From: Euryodendron excelsum
Taxonomy: Eukaryota; Streptophyta; Magnoliopsida; Ericales; Pentaphylacaceae
Direction: 5' to 3'
Assembly: GCA_033060915.1 (NCBI GenBank)
Contig: CM065383.1
Coordinates: 13,122,501 to 13,186,500 of the forward strand
DNA: 64,000 nucleotides
Under the pieces are notes generated by a model. That model saw nothing but the letters and a program-made list of their open reading frames with translations, did not search any database and was not told the DNA's origin. The position numbers were made by a program, and so were the translations under genes. Of this stretch, positions 1-12,720 are shown one piece after another. Position 1 is the first letter of the stretch, and every line of letters starts with the position of its first letter.

Positions 1-1327
1 GTTGTGGTAGTACAAAGAGAAACGAAAATAGATAAGCAGAAAAGAGAGTTTTCAGAGAAGCAAGAGATAAAAGCCCATTTGTGTCACCAAATATTTGTCC
101 AGACAGTCATAAGTCATAATACAAAAAGCACAGAAGCAATTGAAAAAACTGTCACCACTACTCAAATTAAAATTGCACAAGCAATCAGCAGAAGTAAAAT
201 CTAAAGATTGAAAATATACTATAAGAATAAAGAAGTTCTTAGTATTTCTTGCACATGATCAAAATATCAAAAATCTAACAAAAGAGAGTAAAAACTTGAA
301 GTTGTGTACCTTTTTTTCGTCGTAGAACATAGATGAGGATGAACAAGAGAAAAAAGAAGCAAAAGATGAGAAGAGAGAAAAAGTAATAGAGATTAAAGAA
401 AAAGACTGATGTGAGTTAGGTCAGAAGGACTCAAGTTTAGAGAGAAGAAGAAAACCGAAAAGGATTATGAAAGAAGAGAAAAGGAAAAGCAAGAGAGATA
501 GAGTGACAGAGAGAGAGAGGGGAGCTGGAAAAAGATAAGAAGAATGGGCTAGTAAGAAAACTAAAGTTGCGTAGATATATACACGGAGCTATATTCTTGT
601 CTACCACACATTTATTTTTATCGAGTATAATAGTTGTTGAGATATGACAAATGAATATGCAAAAAAAAAGAGGGAAAGACAAACATTTATTTTATGTAGT
701 ACAATAGTTGTTGAGATATAACAAGTGAGAGTGCAAAAAAAACAAAACTACTCTATATGTTTACTTTTTTTATATCTGTTGAGAGTAAAGATAAGGCTGA
801 AGGTTCAGTGTATTGAGCGTACAAAGAAAGAAATAAAAAAAACATTTTTTATCCCTACGAAATTGCGAAAGACAGAGAGCAAACGCTAAAGTTTGGGGAA
901 ACTTAGACAATTCACAGGACTCAAAAGCTGATCAATATGTATGTATGGGCGCATATATATTGTGGTTGAAATCTCATTAATACTTTTGTTCAACAGCAAT
1001 ATGTATGTATCGGCGCATATATATATTACTGTTGATTGATAAAATTGTAGTTTAATAAATTTTGAGTGGGATGGTGAAATATGTTTTTTAGGGTGTATAA
1101 AGCATAAGTATGTTATATGTATCAACTAATACAATTTCCATATGTTTATGAGAAAAAACATTATATATTAGTTGTATGATATAAATAATGATGCCTTAAA
1201 CACCCCAAAGAACATAAATAAAAGTTGTAGATTGTCTGTATTATAAACTAATGGACATGAACAGTTATTGTAGTTTTCTTAATAATATGATATGATAATT
1301 ATTTAAGATGGACTTTTATTTATTGTG
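1..1327. other. AT-rich spacer, no gene seen
   Basis: Only short low-complexity reading frames are present. Around 300-540 the plus strand is rich in GAGA and AAAGA. Two local duplications are visible: a block around 605-683 is repeated at about 684-745 (both contain a TAATAGTTGTTGAGATAT-like core), and a 63-bp unit is repeated near 937 and 1001 (both contain ATGTATGTAT followed by GGCGCATATATAT). I see no protein family, RNA gene or clear promoter. Confidence 0.6.
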
Positions 1328-1457
1328 TTGCATGAGTTCTACAATTATTACGGCTGCATCAACAGTTGCCTAGAGAGAAATGATTAAATAAATATATTTC
1401 TCAATGATTATGCAAGTTGCCTCACCATTAAATAAGTAGAATTTGGTTTTTTTTTTT

Positions 1458-1488
<31 letters not shown>

Positions 1489-1525
1489 GGGGGGTTCTCT
1501 TGTCAAGAAATTTTATCATTGCTAA
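1328..1525. repeat. Direct repeat copy 1 (pair with 3187-3352)
   Basis: This block shares long identities with 3187-3352, including GGCTGCATCAACAGTTGCCT and the following AGAGAGAAAT and ATTTCTCAATGA words. Both copies then run into a T homopolymer and a GTCAAGAA..TT..ATCATTGC tail. The poly-T is therefore part of the repeat. The poly-G that follows it is found only in this copy. The family is probably an old transposon remnant of unknown type. Confidence 0.7.
1446..1494. repeat. Poly(T) then poly(G) homopolymer tract
   Basis: About 22 T are followed directly by about 27 G. The related copy near 3313 keeps the T run but has no G run. Such a long G run is rare in an AT-rich plant genome. It could be a true (T)n(G)n expansion able to form a G-quadruplex, or a sequencing or assembly artefact at a homopolymer. 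Confidence 0.9.
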
Positions 1526-1655
1526 GGCCGGGATTTCTGTTACTAGTTCAGGGAAATAGAGAGAATGAAAAGCTGAGGAATTAAATGCGCAATAAGCAAG
1601 AAACTAAGTAAAGTAACAAATAAATTGAGTTTTGGAATATACATCATATTTGTTT

Positions 1656-2100
1656 GGTAATTTAGCACACTTGGCTTCCATTGAGTGGAAAACTATGATG
1701 CTTCAGAAGGATTACAAAGAGAAAAATAATCTATATAGAAACATAACCAACGAGATTAACAAAGGGCAAATAGGAGTTGTCACATAGAACAAAAATGTAT
1801 TGTTAGTGCATGGGGATTGTATATATCTCTTAGGAAATTAAGATATTGACTGATCTCAATTAATCAGCAAAACCTTTCGATGAGGTTAGAAATTTTGACA
1901 AAAATTAGAAAATAACAATATGTGATTTCCTGATAATTTAACATACCTTGTGTTCATTAGGTAAAAATCTAGATATTTCTATTATGATAATAAAGTTACT
2001 AGAAGTGTTGAGATAGGAAAAAATAATCAAAATAGAGACATAGGAAACCAGATGAGCCAATGGTAAATACCATGTTTGATATAAGATGAAAATGATTTTT
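1656..2100. repeat. Direct repeat copy (pair with 2514-2960)
   Basis: The blocks 1656-2100 and 2514-2960 align along most of their length. Shared words include ATGCTTCAGAAGGATT, ATATATCTCTTAGGAAATTA and ATTTCTATTATGATAATAAA. Together with the 1328/3187 pair this shows that 1.3-3.4 kb arose by duplication of a block of roughly 0.9-1.9 kb. No coding potential was seen. Confidence 0.75.
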
Positions 2101-2513
2101 TAGCATTCTGAGAGGATAATAAATAGTGAGCTATGATTGGCTAGAAATCTAACATATAAGGTTTTTATTGGTTAGAAATTTACCATACTTCAAAGGTATT
2201 AGCAAACGAAAAAATAATCATAGGGGTTATCTAATGGTTAACTTTAAATAATTATAAGAAGCTCTGAATGAAGAATTTGATTTTGACAAATAAGAATAAG
2301 AATTTGTGCTGGACTAAGAATTAATCATAGCTGCATTTTATTAGCTAATAATTTAGATGTGTTAATTAAAATAATGAAATTTTTAGAAGCATGGTGGAAG
2401 ATTAAAATAATCAATACACAAGCATAACAAATGATGGTTGATCGTAGTTGCTTATCAAGAGCTTTGAGTGAGGATAAGGATTATGATGAAATGTGAAATA
2501 TCGATCTGTGATA

Positions 2514-2960
2514 AGCTGGGAATTTAGCATACCTGACTCTCATTGAGAGTAAAACTATTATGCTTCAGAAGGATTGACAAAGACAAAAACAATCACTACA
2601 GAAGCATAGCTAATGAGATTAACAAAGAGCGAATAGGAGTTGTGACATAGGACGAAAATGTATTATCAGTGCATTAGCATTTTATATATCTCTTAGGAAA
2701 TTAAGATATTGACTAACCTCAATTAATCATCAAAAGCTTTCGATGAGGTTATAAATTTTGAGAAAATAAAAAAATTACAATCTGTGATTTCGTGATAATT
2801 TAACATAGCTTATGTTCATTAGGTAAGAATCTAGATATTTCTATTATGATAATAAAGTTGCTAGAAGTGTTGAGATAGAAAAAAATAATCAAAACAAAGA
2901 CATAGGGAACCAGATGAACCAATGATAAAGACGATGTTTGATATAACATGAAAATGGATT
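2514..2960. repeat. Direct repeat copy (pair with 1656-2100)
   Basis: This is the second copy of the AT-rich block described at 1656-2100, in the same orientation and diverged by scattered substitutions and small indels. Confidence 0.75.
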
Positions 2961-3186
2961 TTTTGAATATAGCTAAACTTATAATCTCTAGAAGCTATGT
3001 TATAGACATTGTTTGATTTGATTTGATTTGTGAATTAGTACGTCGAAAATGTGATTGTTTTGATATTTATTTTATGCATAATAATAATGATTTTCAATAA
3101 CATTTTAACAAAGTAGGTATTTTTTGTACAAAAACTTATATATATACATATGTATATATAGTCGCTCAAATTTATACTTGATAAGC

Positions 3187-3352
3187 ACAAATTTCTACAA
3201 CTATTATGGCTGCATCAACAGTTGCCTAGAGAGAAATTATGAAGTAACCATATTTCTCAATGACCCTCTGAGTTGCCTCGCCAGATAATAGGTAGAATAT
3301 GTTCGCAGTTGGCTTTTTTTTTTTTTTTTTGTCAAGAATTTTCATCATTGCC
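3187..3352. repeat. Direct repeat copy 2 (pair with 1328-1525)
   Basis: This is the second copy of the 1328-1525 block. It has a shorter T run (about 20) and lacks the G tract. Confidence 0.7.
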
Positions 3353-4164
3353 AATTACCAACAAAAATAATTAAACAATAACAAAATAAATATTAATTTA
3401 AATTGAATAACTTTAAAAAGATACATAGATTTCTTATTAGGGAAGAAACTTATAGATATTTAGTAGGCCGAAAATATCATTTAGTTTAAGTAATATATAA
3501 TTAGCAGCAATATATTTCAAATTGGATTTTGACAATTATCAATTTAGCATGCGGAAACAATTTGAAGCTTTTATTTTATATTAGAAAATGATATATTATC
3601 AAGAAGCATGTTAACAGAGTTTTTTTTTAATAGATTTGTGTGATGAGAAAATAAATGATATAGAAACGATGAAAAAGAATTTACATGATAATGACTATTA
3701 ATGCTAAATGGCAAAATGTGAGTAATGCTAAATATATTCTAATAAGATAGATGAGGAAAATGATACAAAAATAATTATCTTGAATTAAAATGATACCGAA
3801 ATAAAAGTATGATAGAAAGAGCAACATACCTGATATTAAAATGAAGTATTTGTATGTTTTGGACAGTCTAGTTGTTTGAGCAATAATAAAGAACAAGATT
3901 AGCAATATGTTTTGTTGCACTTTTGAGAAGATGATGGTAACTAACTTGTTATTCATAACTGAAGCAGCAAAGAGTCCAATTTTTGAAAGATGTTCAAAAG
4001 TCATTACTGGTTACAGTTAGAGGGAGCTAAAGCAATGAATGAATGATCAAAGGAAAATTAAAATTTTGAGTAGGATGGAGAACACTATATTCAAAAGCAG
4101 TAATAATCAGAAATACATAAAGAAATGATAAGGCCTGTGATTTACTGTTCATAACATAAGCGTT

Positions 4165-5013
4165 GAGTGATATAAGATCCAAGAAAGCAATTATATAAGA
4201 CATAACAAATACTCAGAGCACTTGAACACAAAAAAGAAATAGGAACATTTCAATAACAAAAATGCTATAGAATAAATTTTTGATTTCGTACGTAGGGCTG
4301 CTGAAGGAGTGATAAATAAGATGAGGACATTCATTTTGATGCTTTTTCCATTCCACTGTTCACAAGTAAAGTACTATCAAATCATAAATAAGATTTGGGC
4401 ATTCATTTTCATGATTTTTCCATCCCACTGTTCACACAAAAAATACTATCAAATATCTAAACGACTAAACAGATTTATCATTGAACAAAATTTAGTGAGA
4501 ATAGTACTAAGCAATGGAAATTGAAGCAAGAAAAAAACTAAAGAAACTGAGAATCTGAAATATTAGGAAAAATAAAGAATATGAGAATACACTATGGAAG
4601 CTTAGGTGAGAATATAAGCTATTTTATTGCTGAAGCTCTCTCCATATAAATGCTATCAATATTCACATTTACACAGCACTTGAACCAAAATAAAAAATAA
4701 AAACACAAAATAAAAATCAGAATATTTGAATAACAAAAATCGTCTAAAATAATTTTTTTATTTTGTAGCTAAGATTCCTGAAGCAACGATAAATAGGATC
4801 AAGATATTTATTTTGATGCTTTTTCGATCCTACTGTTCACACAAAAAATAACATCAAATATCTAAACCGCTATACACATATGCATTTTACAAGATGAAGC
4901 ATATTTGAAAATTTTGCTTGAATGCTAAAATAGGAAAATAGGAATAGTAACTTGAAATTAAGGCAACAAACCTTGAAATCATAATGTGCAATAAACTGAT
5001 GTGTTGGACATAG
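4165..5013. repeat. Tandem duplication, unit 1
   Basis: Units 4165-5013 and 5014-5787 are adjacent diverged copies of a block of about 0.8 kb. Both open near GATCCAAGAAAGCAA and close near GTGCAATAAACTG.TGTGTTG. Inside each is a shorter repeat of about 80-90 bp (TAAATAAGAT, ACATTCATTTTGATGCTTTT, CACTGTTCACACAAAAAA). It is seen near 4309, 4387, 4790, 5150 and 5565, so the structure is a repeat within a repeat. No protein is supported. Confidence 0.75.
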
Positions 5014-5787
5014 ATCCAAGAAAGCAACTATAGAAGACATAACAAATAGTCAGAGCACTGGAACACAAAAAAGAAATAAGAACATTTCAATAACAAAAAT
5101 GCTATAGAATAAATTTTTAATTTTGTACCTAAGGTTGCTGAAGCAGCCATAAATAAGATCAGAACATTCATTTTGATGCTTTCTTCATCCCACTGTTCAC
5201 ACAAAAAATATTATCAAATATGTAAATGACTAAACACATTTTGCAAAAGTAGATCCCATTGAACAAAATTTGATGAGAATAGTACTAAGCAGCAGAAATT
5301 AAAGCAAGAAAAAAACTGAAGAAACTGAGAATCTAAAATATTGAAAAAATGAAGAATACAAGAATACACAATGGAAGCTTAGGTGAGAAGATAAGCTATT
5401 TCATTGGTGAAGCTCTCTTCGTATAAATACTGTCAATATTTACATTTACAAAGCACTTGAACTAAAAAAAATAAAAACACAAAAAAAAAATCAGAACATT
5501 TGAATAACAAAAATCCTATAAAATAATTTTTTTATTTTGTACATTAGATTCGTGAAGCAAGGATAAATAAGATCAGGACATTTATTCTGATACTTTTTCG
5601 ATACTACTGTTCACACAAAAAACTAATATCAAATATCTAAACTACTATACATATACACATTTTACAAGATGAAGCATATTTCAAAATTTTGCTTCAATGC
5701 TTAAATAGGAAAATAGCAATAATAGCTTGAAATTAAGGCAACGAACCTTGAAATCATAATGTGCAATAAACTGGTGTGTTGGACATA
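5014..5787. repeat. Tandem duplication, unit 2
   Basis: This is the second copy of the unit at 4165-5013, about 75 bp shorter through internal deletions. It carries two of the internal repeats of about 85 bp. Confidence 0.75.
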
Positions 5788-8681
5788 GATTGTTGTGGGC
5801 TTCATAAATGCATTAATCTAAAAATGTCATCTAATGCTGTACTTGAACAAACAATTTTGGCTTTTCCCCCATTTTTAAATACTGAAAGAGGCCAAATGAT
5901 CAACTTTATTTTCTCGTCTTTGCCTTGGTGCAAAATGTTATCAAAGTTGATGAAACATATAATACAGAAGCTCAAAGTCAAAATCCAGGATAAGATGTAC
6001 CAGGTTTTAATTTAGGCAAATCAAATAGTGAATTTATTCCATTGTAAAAGCTTTTACCTTTTTTGATATTCCATTCCTTGAAATAAATGCATATGTTCAT
6101 AGAAATAATAAGAGATCATTGTGAAAGGAAAAAAATATACCAGAAATGTGCATGATGAAAATTTATAGGTTGGGTGGAAAACTGGAAACCTTCAACTACC
6201 TTAGCTAAGATATAAGGATAATCAAATGAGTTGAATACCTTCTTTTATTGGTCAGTTCGTTCCAATATACTTATCGTTTCCACTAATAGTCAGTAGGAGC
6301 CCCCCAAATTGAGAGTTAGGCTGCATGTAACAAAAATTTGAATACCAAAGCAGTTGTCATGCTCTTCAAAAATATTACAACACAGTAAAGTGATTAGATT
6401 AATGCCATCCAAGAAAAATTACACAGAATGCTTATCTCTAGGATGAAACACATTATGGTTATCAAGATAACCCACTTCTCTTTTAATATTACGAGTCACT
6501 TCAGAGGTTTCATGTATAATTTTGTTTTGCAAATATTGCCAATTGATAAAATTTGGCATCTTACACTCGTTGCTTCCACCAAAAATATTTAAAAGGAAAA
6601 AAAACAAAAGCTGAAGCATTAGAGTGGCTTCTAAAAAAACTTTAAAAAAATTCAAACATTACAATGATTTGGAGAATAAAATAAATTAGATTAAATTGTT
6701 GCTGATCTTCAGTTCTTTACGGGATAAAAGACTTAAGCTAAAAATAAAACATAATTGATGAAGAAGTAGCTAACTATGAGGTTATATGTATCAGATCCTC
6801 GTGCAACCCATAAGTGTATTCACTTTGAAGCAAAAAAACCAGCTATAACTTTTGAAAATCATAGCACACTTGTAAATAAGAAATGCTTTGGATAACATAG
6901 TTGAAAAATTGAAGACATAAAGAGCAATGTAAAATATAAAATGAGAGTTTATAACTCACCCTCCACGAACAAGTAGTTTTTAAGAAGCGAAATCTGAATG
7001 AATGAAAATAATTGCAAAACTTGCATTTGATTAAATATAAATAAAAAAAGGGAGGAAAATGGCTTATTTGAAGTTTGTTTGAAATTAAACATGTCATATC
7101 ATTCTCGGAATAACATTTCGTAATTTTTTTGACAAATGAATCAATGCCTAAAGTCATCTGTGCAAATGTGGAAAATGTAGTCAAAATCAAATTTGGCTTG
7201 AAATGGTACTAAAATGGACAAAGTTGAAGGAGATTTTTCAAAATAATAATCTGAATATATATATATATATATATATGAATATACATATGTGTGTGTGTGT
7301 GTGCGCGCGGGCGTGTGCACACGTGTCAAATTTTTTTTTCTTTCAGAAGTGCTAGAGGCTTGAGTATCAAATCATATCAAAAAAATAAAAAATCAGCAAA
7401 CTATAAAGTGATGATGAAATGATTTTTGGAAACACTGAAGTACAACACTTATGCTTTGAATGAATGCCAAAATAAGATTATGAAACGATTGTTCGCCAAT
7501 GAGTCAAAAGAGACACCAAAAAATATACTCATCAAACAATTTAACTTTCCAAAAATTACGTAACAAAAAAATAACTAACATTAGAACAATAGTTAACAAA
7601 GCAAAAAAGTGAACTAGAATGCACGTAAGGTATTTCGTATTCAATATAAAAAAGATTTTTGTGAAGCATTTCCATTTAATTGATGTACATATTAAATTAG
7701 ATTTGAATAGACTAGGATTAATGTAAAAAAAAATAACAAATGAAGTTAGCAAAATAAAAGAAACTCATTATTTGAGTGCAATATTTGTAATTTTAATTTT
7801 TGGCTTTATAATGAATGATGAAGGTTATAGTTACAAAGAGAAAATATAGTGAGATCTCTCATAACATAATGGCAGTAACAATGCAAAATGCATGATCAAA
7901 TTCTTTAAATCTATTAAAAACAAGGAGGCAATTTCTAGACTTCTTTTTGTACGTAAAAATTCTCTACTGAATATTATAGAAGCATTGAACAAATTATAAT
8001 AGAAATTAAAAATAAAGTTAAAAAAAAGAAAATATAATGAAGATATGAATGGAAAAAATAAAAAGAAAACTTATTCATTAATAAGAGATAATAAGTTGAA
8101 CGTGAATAAGCTTCCACAAGCTATAGATAGTGTAAGGTGGATAACTATAAATTTGGTAAGCAGAAGAAAGCATAGAATAGCTATGGTAGTTAAAATTGTA
8201 CCTTTTCCAAAGCATTTCCGGTGTATGTTGTCTTCACAGCGAACTGTTAGATTCTTAGTATGCTAAGAATTGATAGCACTTGCCAACTTTCTAAAAACAT
8301 AAAGTGATATTTTTATAATTAACATGTAACTCTATGAAGCAATTTTGCAGCAATGAAACTGTAAATGAGGTCTTGTTAGCTAGCATAAATATAACAAATC
8401 TATAAGTATTACTATTTACATTGATAGGAAAGTACATAGCATTATAATATTCAGCTCTGACTTAGTTATCACACACCACGTTTTGGCTATCACACAACAA
8501 GTTTTTGGCTATCACACACTAAGTAGTTATTTACATTTACTATTTATATTGACAACAAAATAGATAACAGTATTGTAAACATAAAAGTTCAGAGCTGAAA
8601 CACGTGAGAGGTTTAGCTTGTAGTAAGTTTTATCTATATAAGCTTTCAAAACAGTAAAAGTTCAAGTGTTTGGAAACTGAT
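5788..8681. other. AT-rich spacer, no gene seen
   Basis: Only short frames without recognisable domains occur. A plus-strand frame at 8045-8266 (73 codons, basic) has no match that I know and no surrounding gene structure. At 8461-8530 a TATCACACA word is repeated three times. Helitron sequence begins just to the right, so the 3' terminus of that element may lie in the last few hundred bases, but I could not find a convincing hairpin plus CTRR end. Confidence 0.5.
7254..7310. repeat. (AT)n followed by (GT)n/(GC)n microsatellite
   Basis: A run of about 11 AT dinucleotides is followed by a short linker, (TG)n, then GCGCGCGGGCGTGTGC. This compound alternating purine-pyrimidine tract is a candidate Z-DNA former and a polymorphic marker. 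Confidence 0.85.
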
Positions 8682-10950
8682 TCATGAAAAGGAATTTTCT
8701 AATTCAGCTTCACTTGCTGAAATGTGATCAGTAGAGGTGGATTCCTGGCACAAACGTTTCTTTGACTTTGGTTCAGTGTCTGATAGTTCTAAAACTGTTG
8801 ATGGTAGAGCTGATGAGCTGGTAGTGCTTTTTGTTGCTGCTGTTGATTGAATTGATGACAAATTAAAGCTTTGATATTCCACGAAATTGATACTGACATG
8901 GTTTGATTTGTATGAAATATTCTTCTTTAACAAATAATTTTGGGAAGACTTCTTTACATAGCTTGCCATCCTTTTTAGTTGTTGTATAAGCAATAAATTT
9001 AGAAAACGAAAACTTAGGTAAATATTAAATGAAAACTTAGCTAAATATTAAATGTCAAAATTATTTAAAATATTAGTACCTTTGATGTAAATTTCATCAG
9101 TTCTACACTATTCAAACTGAAAAACATTTGTGCATAGTCTTGAAATATTGTTGCTATCATTGAACCAGAACTATCTTTAAGTTCAATTTCAAACTTCAGT
9201 CTATGAGCAAAATCGTTACGATACATATAGTTTCTTGAAATGTAATATATAAAAGTAATATTGAAAGGTTTGACTATTGCAAAATCTTTACCTTGGTTGT
9301 ACTGTAACTTTCTTGGTGTTGCACTGAAAACAATCGAAAACGGTTCCATAGTCCGTATTGATGGATTTGAAACAACTACTGTAACTCATATACCAAAAGG
9401 ATTGATCAATTGAAGTAATTGACATTGTTGCTTTGATCCAGTAAAACTTTTAATAGAGCTATTATATATAAATTTTGTGAATTTCATGTAAAAGCATTTG
9501 AGATTAATTGAAAGAATTCAATTCTAATTTTATTACCTCAAAAGAACTTGGAATCACTACAATGTAAAGAATTTTGTCAGCTTTCGGTGGTGGTGTTTGA
9601 TTTTTTGAAGACGAAGTTTGCAATGAAGAGGACATTTCTCTTATAGTACTTTCATTTTCTATGCACCTATATCAAAGAACTTTATTGTAGTAGTTACTTT
9701 ATAAAAGACGAAGGATTAACGTAATTTGAAGAGAAATTATACCATGTACGGAGGTTTTCTGCAATAAAAAAAATTTAGAAATAAAATGAAAGTGCTAGTT
9801 GGTCATGTTGAGAGTGACCGACCAGCATTTTAAAATGTTAAGTCGTGTTATATTCATAGTTAAATGGTAAATGGTTAAAATTAAATTTCAAGGTCCTACA
9901 TAATAGGTAAGTTTAATCGTATTAATTATTAGCAATATGTGAATGTATTGTATTATTATATAATTAAGCTATATAAATAATTACCACAATAAGATGTTAC
10001 TTTGAGTCTAATTCCAATAAGAACAGGAAAAGTTTCACCAATTGCTGACAGCTTTACACCTTCATTTATTATAAAATGATCCCACAGAGTTATGATGGTA
10101 GGGAGACATACGTTAGAATGAGAAACAAGTAAATAACAATAGTAGAATCTTATTTATATGGATAATAATTTATATAAATATTACTCTTTATCAATGATAA
10201 TAACTTTTTGAGCAGTGGATTCGCCGATTTGTGTTTTGACTATTTTTGGTGCTTAATTTAAAGCACTGCTGTAAAAATATCTTTGGCAAAAAAAATATAG
10301 TATAAAGTTAAATTTGATGGTGTAAATTTAGCAAAAAAGTATAGAATACATAATCGATGTTGCTTACTGATCTGTGATTGTGTATCCACATGGTTAGCAA
10401 ATTGGCTGAAATTCACGAAATTATATTCTGGCATAATATCATCTGTAGGATCATTTTTGACAAGCTGAATGAGAGTACTTGCATGAATTGTCCACTGCCA
10501 TGAATATGGGACAATACGATGTTTTAGTTCTACAAATTTGACACCAGCATTTGATATATAGTATGATTTGAAAATCTGAAGTATGTCTTTGTATTTCTCA
10601 ATTTGTGCTTCAAAGATGGTTGCCTAAACTTGGATACCCTGTAAATATGTAAAGTTAGTTTTAAAAAAAAGTAATATCTATTAAATTAATAATTTGTTGA
10701 ATACCATTTTTTGTTCTTTTTAAAAAGATAATGAAGTATACATAATGAAAACATATTTATATGAAGATAAATAAATTAACTATATTAGAGCCATGTTAGC
10801 AAACCTGCAAATTTTTGAGAATTAGCTTTTGAAATTTGAGTGTTTCATTTTTTGAAGATCGTGTATCCCATCTCTAAATAACACGAACCTTTGCCTTCTA
10901 ATTTTTTGTTACATTAGTTATGTTTCTAACTGATGTAGCTCCATCATCCA
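8682..10950 (-). pseudogene. Helitron-encoded RPA70-like (OB-fold) protein, multi-exon remnant
   Basis: The minus strand shows a series of exon-like blocks. Near 10940-10800 a start MDDGATSVRNIT is followed by a WDTRS word typical of the first OB fold, with two stops inside. At 10640-10370 a block contains FKSYYISNAGVKF and YNFVNFSQFANHV, matching the Helitron RPA1-like/DUF223 family. At about 10080-9970 LWDHF..NEGVKLSAIG and LIGIRLKVTSY belong to the middle OB fold. At 9349-9065 a C-terminal OB fold has RLKFEIELKDSSGSMIATIF. At 8993-8682 there is the Ser/Thr-rich, Lys-rich tail that usually ends these proteins. Known members bind single-stranded DNA and are thought to assist rolling-circle transposition. 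Several introns look intact, but in-frame stops make this a pseudogene. The exon limits are approximate. Confidence 0.75.
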
Positions 10951-11096
10951 TGCTGCAAGAAAAATAAGATAATAATTAGACACTATAATTTAAAGAACAT
11001 TTTATGTGCAAAACATGAAAACTATATATTTGATATTGAGATATAAATATGAACATGAAAAGTTACAAACTTACTAAAACAAAAAAATAAAGAATG

Positions 11097-12720
11097 TCAA
11101 AATTTTGTGAGGGCTAACAATTCTTTGTACACAATATTCTTGGTGCAATCAACATTTGCATCTTCTTCATAGGTTGGTTGAAAAAGTATTTTAATTGCAG
11201 AAGTAGTTGTAGCTTGTGAGAAAGCGACATATAATTGCCCATGTGAGAAACATGGCTCCCGCAAATACAACCCCACTTTTGTCAAAGTTTGACCTTGTGA
11301 TTTGTTAATTGTCATAGCAAAGCATAACTTTGTTGAGAACTGCGCTCTTGTAAATTGCACAGGATATTTTTCTTGATCAGAAGGTTGCAATGGTATTCGG
11401 GATAAAAATACTACCTCTTCTTTGTGATCACTAACAGCAAGTTGTGCACAAAGGATATGATCTTGAAAATCTATAAAAATAAGTCAAGTTCTATTACAAA
11501 GACACTGTAAAGGATCTATATTTCGTAAAAGCATAATTGGATAATTCTTTTTCAAGATTAGTTGATGAGGTGGAAGACCATTTGGATAGAGAGAATTTAA
11601 AAAGTCTTCATATTGCCCTTAATGAATAAGATCAATTGTTTTATCTATACTGTGTATTCTCTAATTGTTTCTGGGAATTTTTGGATTAACAAAAGGTTGA
11701 TTTCATGAACACAATCATTTTTTGAAGTGAGTATATCAGAGTTCATCATTAAAACAGGATTTGTTGAATAATGTTGAAGATCTAGAAATATTGCATCGAC
11801 CAATACTTCAACAAGATTTGTCTTCTTTTTGCTCGTAGAATGGTTAATAATCATAGAAGTAGGCAACAAAACTCTATTCTGGCTATCTGTTGGCTCTGTT
11901 CCACTTCCAATACGCAGTAAATAATTGCTAAAATCTGGATCATGCCTTGCTCGCATATTTGTAGTTAACCTAATTTTCTCCAAAGATCTCCATACATCAT
12001 ATTTCAATAAGCTTGCATCGATACAATCAGTTTTTGTTCCTTTAGCAATAACAGGTGGGATTTGTCAAAAATCTCTACCAAAGACAATAACATTGCCTCC
12101 AAATAACACATCACAGTCATTAACATCCTTGAGTATATCATTCAATGCTTCAATGTTTTGTCGTCTAGCCATAGGTGCTTCATCCCAAACAATAAGTTTA
12201 GTCATTTGTAAAAGTTTTGCCAAGCCAGTTTGTTTGCCTACATTGCAAAATTTATGTGTGTTTACAACAATAGGCAATTTAAAACGGGAATGCGTTGTGC
12301 GTACTCCCGGCAAAATAGAAGCTGCTACTCCGGATGATGTAGTTGCTAATGCAATGTATTGTTTTGATCTAATTGCAGCTAAGAGTGCCTTATATAGAAA
12401 AGTTTTACTTGTACCTCTTGGGCCATCTATGAAAAAACATCCTGGCTGATTTGAGGAAACTCTTGCAGTTATAATATCAAACGCAATACGTTGTTCTGAA
12501 GACAATAATGATATTGACTTATAATCATCTTCAGAAACAAGAATATTCATTTCTTCTTCTATTTCTCTGCATACATTATCATTCTGAATAAACACAGAAT
12601 CATTGTTGCAGAGATTGAAATGTACAATATCTTTTCCCATTGATTGCAAAATAAAATTTATACTCTGCAGAACTTTTGCTAGAATTTTTTGCTTTGATAG
12701 TCCTAGTGCTTTAGCAAAAT
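11097..12720 (-). pseudogene. Helitron PIF1-like helicase domain (broken)
   Basis: This is the C-terminal half of the Helitron Rep/Hel protein, a 5'-3' DNA helicase of superfamily 1B that unwinds the donor strand. Walker A reads GPRGTSKT at about 12420-12395. The family motif is GPGGTGKT, so two glycines are lost. Walker B reads LIVWDEAPM near 12205-12180. A TGA at 12062-12064 stands where the FGGDFRQ motif needs Arg, most simply a CGA to TGA change. The frame continues at 12007-11645 (LTTNMRA, then KNDCVHEIN) and, after a damaged stretch, at 11390-11097 with the motif V/VI signature [12 protein letters not shown] and [14 protein letters not shown]. It lies directly downstream of the Rep part and upstream of the RPA-like gene. 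Confidence 0.88.

Noticed and set aside
3681..4004. Minus-strand hydrophobic frame of 107 codons
   Set aside because: Ile/Leu/Phe-rich translation of AT-rich DNA. No start context or relative.
11925..12449. Plus-strand frame of 174 codons inside the helicase region
   Set aside because: The minus strand encodes unmistakable PIF1 helicase motifs. The plus frame is its shadow.
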